Shown here piece by piece: positions 7,860-15,194 of a DNA stretch of 28,921 nucleotides. The position numbers and the translations under genes are program-made. How positions within the stretch are numbered: the stretch's first letter is position 1; every line of letters starts with the position of its first letter. The stretch is from the NCBI GenBank assembly GCA_910584645.1, contig CAJUAU010000034.1, positions 1-28,921 on the forward strand, written 5' to 3'. Under the pieces are notes generated by a model that saw only the letters and a program-made list of their open reading frames with translations, ran no database searches and was not told the origin of the DNA. Source of the stretch: an uncultured Eubacterium sp. GTDB lineage: Bacteria > Bacillota > Clostridia > Lachnospirales > Lachnospiraceae.

Positions 7860-8335
7860 AGATCCGGATCCTGTGTGTGGGGAAGATAAAAGAAAAGTTT
7901 TTGCGGGAAGCCATTGCTGAGTACAGTAAAAGGCTGTCCCGCTACATAAAATTAGAGATCGATGAGGCTGCCGACGAAAAGACACCCGACAGCGCTTCAG
8001 AAAAAGAGGAGATCCAGATACGGAATAGAGAAGGGGAACGTCTGTTAAAACAGATCCGTCCAGAGGATTATGTGGTCGCTCTTGCCATCGACGGGAAAAT
8101 GTACGATTCCGTGGCATTTTCCCAGAAGCTTGACAACCTTGGCGTGCTGGGAAGGGGGAGTGTGGTATTTGTGATCGGCGGATCCCTCGGTCTGGGAGAG
8201 CAGGTATTGCAGCGAGCGGACGAAACCATCAGTTTTTCCAAAATGACCTTTCCCCACCAGCTGATGCGGGTGATCCTTCTGGAACAGATATACCGTGGGT
8301 ACCGGATATTGAGAAATGAACCGTACCATAAGTAA
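7856..8335 (+). CDS. rlmH: 23S rRNA (pseudouridine(1915)-N3)-methyltransferase RlmH
   Basis: 159-aa SPOUT-class methyltransferase that uses S-adenosylmethionine to methylate pseudouridine 1915 of helix 69 in 23S rRNA within the 70S ribosome. Length and motifs are classical: MKIRILCVGKIKEKF at the N-terminus, VFVIGGSLGLGEQV (the knotted SAM site), MTFPHQLMRVILLEQIYRGYRI and the C-terminal RNEPYHK. It begins inside the stop of the preceding gene with a GGGGAGAAG site. In staphylococci the 3' end of this gene (orfX) is the integration site of SCC elements; here it is followed directly by an A+T-rich accessory block. Confidence 0.97.
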   Translation: MKIRILCVGKIKEKFLREAIAEYSKRLSRYIKLEIDEAADEKTPDSASEKEEIQIRNREGERLLKQIRPEDYVVALAIDGKMYDSVAFSQKLDNLGVLGRGSVVFVIGGSLGLGEQVLQRADETISFSKMTFPHQLMRVILLEQIYRGYRILRNEPYHK

Positions 8336-8392
8336 ATGAGGATACAGACGATGATTTATTAAAAGAGTATACTTGACATATTGGGGGGAATC

Positions 8393-8875
8393 ATGAATCG
8401 TAATAATATTTTGGAGTTTTTGGAGATATATAAAAATCTAGATGAACTATGTAGGCAAATCTTATCAAGTGACAGAGGGGTGTCTGAGTATATTGATGAA
8501 ATGGATTTTGATAATCAAAGAGGGCGGTTAGTTGCCGGTTGGGAGAGAGATTACAAACAATTAAAGAGAATGAGATGGATACGAAATTGTCTTGTCCATG
8601 AAGTTGATGCATTTGATAAAAATCTTGTTAATGTAGATGATATTGAATGGTTACATACATTTTATAATCGAATTATGGAATGCACAGATCCTTTTTCTTT
8701 ATTGCCTCAATCTGATAAAATAAATAGAAAAACAGATAAGCAGTTAAATTGTCAGAACAGTTATGTTTCTACAAATCGGGAATCTCTAATCAGAAATTGG
8801 GAGTTGTTATTTAGAATAATTTTAGCAGTAATAACTATAGTGGGAATAATTTTGTTGGGAATAGTGATGATTTAG
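8393..8875 (+). CDS. Small tail-anchored protein with RX4H (HEPN-like) motif
   Basis: 160-aa protein, mostly helical in appearance, starting MNRNNILEFLEIYKNLDEL. The stretch IRNCLVHEVD contains Arg64-X4-His69, the RX4-6H signature of HEPN ribonucleases, within KQLKRMRWIRNCLVHE, a typical HEPN last-helix context. After a polar linker (about 112-135) comes a single hydrophobic segment (about 138-160, FRIILAVITIVGIILLGIVMI) that ends the protein, so it should be tail-anchored with the HEPN part in the cytosol. ATG 8393 is chosen because a GGGGGGAA site precedes it. Base composition is far richer in A+T than rlmH (18 G+C in 60 nt at 8581-8640, against 35 in 60 at 8161-8220). Function unknown; an RNase effector is an inference from the motif only. 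Confidence 0.75.
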   Translation: MNRNNILEFLEIYKNLDELCRQILSSDRGVSEYIDEMDFDNQRGRLVAGWERDYKQLKRMRWIRNCLVHEVDAFDKNLVNVDDIEWLHTFYNRIMECTDPFSLLPQSDKINRKTDKQLNCQNSYVSTNRESLIRNWELLFRIILAVITIVGIILLGIVMI

Positions 8876-8979
8876 ATAGTGGAGCAAAGCTAAAACATGT
8901 AAGGTATCACAGCAGTTTGCTTGATGCCAGTGTATTATCAGCAAATGAGGGGAAAAGATGCAGGGAGGGAGGCAGCGAT

Positions 8980-9324
8980 ATGTGCGGAAGAACTGAATTG
9001 CAAAAGATTACTAAAACAGTCGTTCAATCTTCTTTGGAATTAATGGAAGATAAGATTTATAAAATCGTTCTTTATGGTTCTTATGCCAGAGGAGATTTTG
9101 ACACTGAATCGGATGTTGATATTATAATTTTACTGGATTGTGATGAGAAAGAACTGAGAAATTATCGTAAACGGGTTGCTGTGTTAGCCAGCCGGATCAG
9201 TCTTGAAAATGATATTGAAGTTTCGCTTCTTCTTAAAAACCGTGATTCCTTTGAGGATCGGAGGACTGTTTTACCCTTCTATCAAAAGATAGAGAATGAA
9301 GGAGTTATATTATATGGAGAATGA
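8980..9324 (+). CDS. MNT-type nucleotidyltransferase (antitoxin-like partner of HEPN)
   Basis: 114-aa minimal nucleotidyltransferase of the polymerase-beta superfamily. GSYARGDFDTESDVD (residues 33-47) is the defining GS...SDxD motif, with Asp45 and Asp47 as metal ligands; IEVSLLL further on supplies a Glu where many family members have the third acid Asp. In HEPN/MNT pairs such proteins neutralise the HEPN toxin, in studied cases by AMPylation. I choose ATG 8980 because GGGAGGGAGG (8963-8972) lies 7 nt upstream; a longer upstream frame has no such site. The stop overlaps the start of the HEPN gene by 11 nt, the usual pair layout. Confidence 0.88.
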   Translation: MCGRTELQKITKTVVQSSLELMEDKIYKIVLYGSYARGDFDTESDVDIIILLDCDEKELRNYRKRVAVLASRISLENDIEVSLLLKNRDSFEDRRTVLPFYQKIENEGVILYGE

Positions 9325-9651
9325 GTTGAAAGAACTTTCAAAATATCGAATGGAGCAGGCAAAGCAGTGTATTAAATCTGCAAAAGCGCTGGTAGAGATT
9401 GAGGATTATAAAGGGGCAGCAAATCGCGCTTATTATGCGGTGTTTCTGCTTGTTTTAGGAAAGAATATATTAAGACGGGAATTTTTGATGTGGAACTTTC
9501 TGATATCATCAGTATGGCTTTTGTAACCAGAAGCAATAGTGACTATGATGATTTCTATGTTATCTCAATAGAAGAAGTAAATGAACAGATTGAAAACGCA
9601 ATTAAATTTTGTGATGTCGTAGATTTATATCTGGCGGAGAAATCAAAATGA
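9314..9651 (+). pseudogene. HEPN-domain gene broken by an internal deletion
   Basis: The first part reads MENELKELSKYRMEQAKQ and continues to AANRAYYAVF, a clear HEPN (PF05168-type) N-terminus, then goes out of frame and stops at 9526. A second frame takes up the family sequence again from about 9456: FRKEYIKTGIFDVELSDIIS, then SDYDDFYVISIEEVNEQIEN, ending at a TGA at 9649-9651. About 20-25 residues normally found between YYAVF and FRKEYIKTG, including the conserved Lys-His-Ser region, are missing, and the join is not a multiple of three. This explains the frameshift as one deletion around 9440-9456. The MNT gene in front is intact. The call depends on my memory of the family consensus. Confidence 0.85.
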
Positions 9652-9676
9652 AATAAAGTCTATATGAAAAGGCCCT

Positions 9677-9692
9677 ATGCAGGGAGGCAGCG
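9677..9692 (+). repeat. Right copy of an imperfect direct repeat flanking the MNT-HEPN pair
   Basis: ATGCAGGGAGGCAGCG at 9677-9692 matches 8958-8977, which is the same sequence with four extra bases (GAGG) in the middle. The left copy includes the Shine-Dalgarno region of the MNT gene, so chance similarity of purine-rich sequence is possible. Confidence 0.4.
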
Positions 9693-9778
9693 GTACATAC
9701 AAGGAAAAGAAAACGGAATTTAGCATTTTTCCATTTTCAGTTAAAGTAAAATACCGGCCAAAGTATAAAAATATTCAT

Positions 9779-9806
9779 TGCCCCCTGTATTCTGGATGAT
9801 TATACT
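9779..9806 (+). promoter_or_regulatory. Candidate promoter of the HD-domain gene
   Basis: TTGCCC (9779-9784) and TATACT (9801-9806) with a 16-nt spacer, about 85 nt before the GTG start at 9891. The rest of 9652-9890 shows no gene. Confidence 0.35.
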
Positions 9807-9890
9807 ATTGCATGTTATGATACGCTTCTGACAGAGTGATATAGTGGGATGATTTGCAGGCAAAATGAAAATAAGTTAGGAGTGAATGGT

Positions 9891-12800
9891 GTGAAACAGA
9901 TTCCGGATTTTGATACAGAGTTAGACCAATCCATTAGTTTTGTTTTTGAGAGTGAAATTACAAAGAAGGCCCTGGTAAGACCACCTTTTGATAATTTTGC
10001 AAATATATTGTTGGAAATTATACATAGTATAGATCGTCTGGCGGATAATTGCCACATGGCGGAATTTACTAATCATGCTATGCCACATATATGCAGTATT
10101 ATAAAACGTGCGTCAGAATGGGCAGAAAGCGATGGATGGATAAAAAGAATCAGTAGTCAGGAAGCAGCATACTTACTGTTAGCACTGCTCATTCATGATA
10201 TAGGGATGTTATCACAAGATGCAAAATATATACCCGCAAAAGAACGTTCAAAATATATAAAGGGTTCTTCTGACATAGCCAATTGGGTAAGACGGACCCA
10301 TGTTATTCGTATTGATGGGTTAGTGAAATACATATTAAATGAGTATATAAAAAAAGACGTGGAATTAGAAATCCACTTAAATGTAATTATTGGAATGGCA
10401 GGCTCTCATGACAAATGGCCATGGCAGCAGGGATTTGTTTCTTGCCAGCATGAGATTCAAAAACTTAATCTTTCTGAAAATAGAATTGCGGCCCTGAATG
10501 CGATCATTGCAGTTTGTGATTTGCTGGATGAGGATTCTAATCGTTGTGATACGATTGTATTAATTAAACATCATCATGGCACGGTAGAAAATATGGCTCA
10601 TTGGATTCGCCATGCACTGACAAAAGAAGTTATTGGTGTCGAGAAGCAGGAAGTGACGGTAGTTTTTCGGACTTTTAAGTCGGAAATTCCAGACACTGAA
10701 ATAATTTATCGTGCACTTAGAAATCATTATCGTTTGGTTAAATTATATAATGGAAAGCTTGTGGAATTAGGCGCTCAAATTATTCATATTAATTTTCAGC
10801 CGAATGATGGAGTGCCTATATACAAAGATATGATATCTGATGAATTGGAAATATATAAGCAAATTCCTGAACTGAGGAATGACTTAGTACCTCAGCTGAT
10901 GTCTACGTTTATGAAGGAAGCACTTAATAAAGATGATGGTGACCAGCAGCTTCGCCAAAGACTGGATGCTATCGGGCTTGAATGTATAGATTTATCATCC
11001 ATTTTATATTTTATGGAACCAGGTGCACTTCTACACCCGGAAGAACGGGTGATTTTCGGAAAAGATACGATATCGGTTAAGCTGAATTATATGAAAGATA
11101 TGGCGGAAGATGCCTACGTAAATGGAAGAATTGGTAAGCTCCGCCATATTTGTGCATTGGCATTAAATGAAGTAAAAAAAGAGGAAGTTTTACTGGAACA
11201 TATCTATTGGGTTTTTGCCTATATGCTTGTGTATCAAAAAGGCGATCTTGATTATTCGAGTGCCAGAAGGGATTATCCAAACTCTTTTGATTATAATGAT
11301 AGAGTATCAAATATAATACAAAGAGATTGTACATATAGTAAATTGTTGGATGTACTATTTTGCTTTTTGCTGCCGAGAATCTCAGAGGAATATATTTTAG
11401 ATTATGAGAAGTTTTTATGTGAAACGGACTATAGTTTACTTAGGGAAGATATGGCAACAGAGCTTTTGTGTTGTACACTTATTGGTTTGTTTTGGTTTTG
11501 GGATAGAGAGGGGGATTCCTGGAGAAGAGTATCTCGTTATATAAAGGAACATGTTAAGATAGACGCTTTATCGAAGAAGATATCAGATTTAGAAAAACAG
11601 CTAAGTTTTCAATATGATATTTTACATAGAAATTGTTGCGTAACAGATGAAATTTTGAATCAGACTGATATACCAGGTCTTGCAAAGGCATGGACATATT
11701 TTTATCGTGCAGATTGGAAGATGGTAGCACAAATAATTCCAGAATTGATTCGGGATGGAGAGTTAAATAAGGACCAATTTAGTGCCATACAGGGGTTTCA
11801 AAATATGACAAGACCGGTGATTCAATGGAACGATATTGAAATGAACGGGACCGATACGAAATTTGAATATGCAGGAATATACCGTTATCAGCGTGCTGCA
11901 GAGGAGCAGGCATTTCCTGCATACTGGCAGGCAAGAGAAGCGAAGATAGAGAGCTTATTGGCAGAAATACGATCGAAACCTAGAAAAGCTGCTAATAAAC
12001 GGATGGAGTCGCTTCGTATGATCTCCCTTCGTTGTGTAGAAGGGGTACGGATGTGGAATCTGGGAGAATATTTGGAGTCTGTGCGAAATTATACTCTTTG
12101 GCTGTATAGTAGTTCAATGTATCGTGATAAATATGGAAAATACTGTGGATATCCTACTGATTTGCCACAAACTATTATTACTTGTATACAAGGCATGGAC
12201 AATAAATGCTTTGAGGATGAGGAGAGAAAGAAATTAATTGAAACAATGAAAGTGCAGTATCCTCAGGGGTTTTCAGAAGTTATTCAATTTATTGTAAATA
12301 ATGAATGTAAATGTACATGGAGGTATGCGATTGAGTGGATTGAGAGTATGATAAAAGAGTTGCAGGAGGAAGAACTTTCAATAGTATTACGTTGGCTGCC
12401 TGTTTATGATAATTATATTCAAACCTGTAAAGAATATATTAATCTTGGTGAGTTTGATTTTATCTCAGAAGTTGCTGAACGATTGACAGATGAGGATTGG
12501 CAGATTATAATGCCAATTATTCAGCGGGTTTATAACAACCCTCATATGTTTCGCTCAAATAAAAAATTGGGGAAGCGGGCTTTATGTTATATGCCATTGG
12601 AGGATTGCAAAAAAATGCTCAAAACGATTTCGCAGTGGGATGAAGAAGGCGAAATGAATATGAAAAGAGGAATTGTTTATGAACTTTGTATTAGTTTACA
12701 TTTAGAAAGAAAAGACGAAATAAAAGGTGCGCTCCATCGTTTTATTGATGCGTGCAGGGAGATAGCGCCGTGTAAAATCTATGAGGAATTGAAGGAACTG

Positions 12801-13625
12801 ATCGAAATTAACTCTATTTCCGAACGTAAAGAACCGGATATGGGAGGTGTTCAAGTGTGTCTGGATGAAACACTGAGAAAATTAGATGGTGAAAAAAATT
12901 TATCAGGGTATGATCCCAGAGTTATGGAGGAGATTCAGGAGAAATGTACGAATCAGAATTGGAGGCTGGCAGAGGAAAATGACGTGTTGGTCTTAATTTC
13001 ACAAATCCAGGATTTTTTGCAAATGCACAGGGAAGATATGTCAGCACAATATTTTTATGATTTTTGCAGTCTGTTCTGTAGTATTAGCAGGATGGGGACA
13101 TCAGCGGAAAAAAGTAAAATAACAACTTTTTTTATTGAACACTATATTAAGGCTCCTTTAAAACGGGTGGATAAAAAAGAAGGATTTGAGGATGGACCAT
13201 TGAATGCTTTTAATCTTGATTTGGGTGGTGCCAGCCGGCTGAACCGGGGGATTGGGGAAATATTATTAAATGGAATTACCCAGATTCCTAAGACAGAGTA
13301 TGCTGTTTGTATGGATTGGATTCATGAACGATTAGTAGAGGACCGTGGTTTTTTGTATTTTGCGGCTGTTATGCTATGTTCTTATGTGTATTTTGAAGAA
13401 GGAGCAGAACTAAAAATGCTTGCATTGGCAAATCTTATGTATATTCGGGGATATCTCGAAGAGGAAGGGCGATTTTTGAATACTAGGCGAGAAAGCGTAT
13501 GCAAGGCTATAGAAAATTTAAAGGAAGTTACAGAATGGTTTGGAGATACAACATTTGATGCAATGGTTGAGAAAGATGAGACATATAAAAAGTTATTTTT
13601 AAATGTAGTTGAGGGGTGGAAGTGA
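9891..13625 (+). CDS. Very large HD-domain protein with long helical C-terminal region
   Basis: 1244-aa protein starting at GTG 9891; AGGAG (9878-9882) is 8 nt upstream, better than the in-frame ATG at 9849, which would add 14 residues. The N-terminal ~220 residues carry a complete HD metal-site pattern: NHAMPHI (H62, H66), LLIHDIGML (H102, D103), RRTHVIR (H137), GSHD (H173) and AVCDLLDEDSNR (D210). This spacing resembles HD phosphohydrolases found next to or fused with Hsp90-like ATPases and other conflict-system proteins. From about residue 330 to the end I recognise no domain; it is rich in Leu, Glu, Lys and Trp with short helical-looking segments, suggesting an alpha-solenoid. No membrane segment or signal peptide. 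The gene is A+T-rich (13 G+C in 60 nt at 11281-11340). Substrate and function are unknown; a sensor-plus-hydrolase defence role is inference. Confidence 0.85.
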   Translation: MKQIPDFDTELDQSISFVFESEITKKALVRPPFDNFANILLEIIHSIDRLADNCHMAEFTNHAMPHICSIIKRASEWAESDGWIKRISSQEAAYLLLALLIHDIGMLSQDAKYIPAKERSKYIKGSSDIANWVRRTHVIRIDGLVKYILNEYIKKDVELEIHLNVIIGMAGSHDKWPWQQGFVSCQHEIQKLNLSENRIAALNAIIAVCDLLDEDSNRCDTIVLIKHHHGTVENMAHWIRHALTKEVIGVEKQEVTVVFRTFKSEIPDTEIIYRALRNHYRLVKLYNGKLVELGAQIIHINFQPNDGVPIYKDMISDELEIYKQIPELRNDLVPQLMSTFMKEALNKDDGDQQLRQRLDAIGLECIDLSSILYFMEPGALLHPEERVIFGKDTISVKLNYMKDMAEDAYVNGRIGKLRHICALALNEVKKEEVLLEHIYWVFAYMLVYQKGDLDYSSARRDYPNSFDYNDRVSNIIQRDCTYSKLLDVLFCFLLPRISEEYILDYEKFLCETDYSLLREDMATELLCCTLIGLFWFWDREGDSWRRVSRYIKEHVKIDALSKKISDLEKQLSFQYDILHRNCCVTDEILNQTDIPGLAKAWTYFYRADWKMVAQIIPELIRDGELNKDQFSAIQGFQNMTRPVIQWNDIEMNGTDTKFEYAGIYRYQRAAEEQAFPAYWQAREAKIESLLAEIRSKPRKAANKRMESLRMISLRCVEGVRMWNLGEYLESVRNYTLWLYSSSMYRDKYGKYCGYPTDLPQTIITCIQGMDNKCFEDEERKKLIETMKVQYPQGFSEVIQFIVNNECKCTWRYAIEWIESMIKELQEEELSIVLRWLPVYDNYIQTCKEYINLGEFDFISEVAERLTDEDWQIIMPIIQRVYNNPHMFRSNKKLGKRALCYMPLEDCKKMLKTISQWDEEGEMNMKRGIVYELCISLHLERKDEIKGALHRFIDACREIAPCKIYEELKELIEINSISERKEPDMGGVQVCLDETLRKLDGEKNLSGYDPRVMEEIQEKCTNQNWRLAEENDVLVLISQIQDFLQMHREDMSAQYFYDFCSLFCSISRMGTSAEKSKITTFFIEHYIKAPLKRVDKKEGFEDGPLNAFNLDLGGASRLNRGIGEILLNGITQIPKTEYAVCMDWIHERLVEDRGFLYFAAVMLCSYVYFEEGAELKMLALANLMYIRGYLEEEGRFLNTRRESVCKAIENLKEVTEWFGDTTFDAMVEKDETYKKLFLNVVEGWK

Positions 13626-13734
13626 AAATTTGAATAGCGATTCAGAACTTATGTGGCTGCGGTGATAAAATTATCTAAATTTCAGAAAGAGAAAGGCAGA
13701 TGTTGTAATCTGTTTGAAAGGAGTTTTCATAAAA

Positions 13735-15159
13735 ATGAAAAAAATAATTCCATTTTTGAGTTTGTTTTGTATCATATCCGTGCTGGTATCCGGCTGCGGT
13801 GGTGAATTTACGGGAAATTCACAGAGGGGGACGGTTTCTGAAAGCGCAGTATCCGGAGAAGCGGTGTCGGGGAGAGCGGTATCCGGGGAGGCGGTCCGTC
13901 CGGAGGGGACAGAGAAACAGGATAAGAAAAATGAATCTGTCAATACGTCTCTCGAGAGCCACCAATTTTGTTCGGCAAACTGTCTTTATATGGCAGATTG
14001 TGAAAATGATGAATTGATACAGTATTGTGTAAAAACAAATAAGAAAAAAATATATCATATAAAAGGACAGCTGCTGGGACTGCTTCTTGTTGAAAGGGAC
14101 AGGATATACTATACAAAAAGTTTATGGGATGGGGAACTCGAAGAGGAAGAGGATAAATATAGGATTTACAGTATACCGATCGCCTCTGATGAGGACGGTT
14201 CAGAGAAGCCTCTTGTAGAAAAAGAAGAGCGCCTGGAGGACATACCGGAGCTTTCCTATGATTCCTACCCTCAGATGGATGGAGATTCGATCTATTATAT
14301 TCCATATGGTTCAAGGGGGATGTGGAGGTATGACAGGAAGCAGAAAAAAGGAGAGATCGTACCTTTGGAATATTGTACAGGAGTTCAAACGCTAAAAGAG
14401 AAAACCATTTTATATGGTCATGAGGATGATAGGGATACTATCGGAGTATGGGACATTAAAACGGATAAGATGATCCATATACCACTGCCTGAGATGGACG
14501 AAGATGACAGGGATTCAGAGACGCTTGCCGACGATGGTCTCTATTATAGCTCGTATACCAATGGAGATCCAGTGTGGGGGGAAGTAAATCGTGTGGATTT
14601 TTCCACGCAGGAAATGAAAGTATTTGTGACAGAGCGGGAGATAAAAAATGTGCTTTCAGAGAAAGCCGGGATGAAAAAGAACTCGCTCAAGGGATGTGAA
14701 GTGGATCTGAAAGCTGTGGGCAACCGCCTGTATCTCATTCTGTTTCTGGAATGGACAGAGGGGACATGCTGGAATGCACAGGATGTCATCTTAAGCCGGG
14801 AACTGGGAACAGAAGGCGAACTGCAGTATGAAGAAGAGTTGACAGAATGCATTCGCAAATACGGAAAAAAAAGAGGAGAACCAAAGAAATTTGACGATTA
14901 TTCTTTTGGTATCCATGCCGGGGAGGCGGAGGGCATAGAGGAATTATGTTACAATGCGGCTTCCTTTGCCGCCATCGAAGAGGAACGGGCATATCTGAAT
15001 CCGGATACATATCAATATCTGGAGCCGGAGGACGAGAAGTATTTTCTTCTCTTTGACCGCAAAACGGGGAAAAGTAAGCTTATCGAAGAAGGCATGCCTG
15101 AGTATTATGAATACTACTATGACCGTGTATGGAAAGAGGATTTTGACGATGGATTTTGA
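13735..15159 (+). CDS. Secreted lipoprotein with AVSG-repeat linker
   Basis: 474-aa lipoprotein. The signal peptide MKKIIPFLSLFCIISVLVSGC ends in a lipobox with Cys21 as the lipidation site, so it is anchored outside the membrane. Residues about 34-56 form a low-complexity linker of repeated VSG(E/R)AV units. The remainder, very rich in Asp, Glu, Tyr and Lys, has recurring patterns such as DRIYYTKSLWDGE, DSIYYIPYGSRGMWRYDR and DGLYYSSYTNGD, reminiscent of DUF5050-like beta-propeller lipoproteins; this is a resemblance only. ATG 13735 is used: GGAG lies 11 nt upstream and the signal peptide begins properly there. It sits 109 nt after the HD gene on the same strand and converges on a second lipoprotein with the same N-terminal layout. 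Function unknown. Confidence 0.85.
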   Translation: MKKIIPFLSLFCIISVLVSGCGGEFTGNSQRGTVSESAVSGEAVSGRAVSGEAVRPEGTEKQDKKNESVNTSLESHQFCSANCLYMADCENDELIQYCVKTNKKKIYHIKGQLLGLLLVERDRIYYTKSLWDGELEEEEDKYRIYSIPIASDEDGSEKPLVEKEERLEDIPELSYDSYPQMDGDSIYYIPYGSRGMWRYDRKQKKGEIVPLEYCTGVQTLKEKTILYGHEDDRDTIGVWDIKTDKMIHIPLPEMDEDDRDSETLADDGLYYSSYTNGDPVWGEVNRVDFSTQEMKVFVTEREIKNVLSEKAGMKKNSLKGCEVDLKAVGNRLYLILFLEWTEGTCWNAQDVILSRELGTEGELQYEEELTECIRKYGKKRGEPKKFDDYSFGIHAGEAEGIEELCYNAASFAAIEEERAYLNPDTYQYLEPEDEKYFLLFDRKTGKSKLIEEGMPEYYEYYYDRVWKEDFDDGF

Positions 15160-15194
15160 TGGGATGTTGCCGCGGAAATGAGGAAGGAAACCCA

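Noticed and set aside
8310..8335. SCC-type attachment site at the end of rlmH
   Set aside because: The conserved YHK codons are there, but I found no second copy downstream and no cassette recombinase gene.
8373..8378. TTGACA before the tail-anchored RX4H gene as a -35 box
   Set aside because: The start codon follows 14 nt later and no -10 box is found at the right distance.
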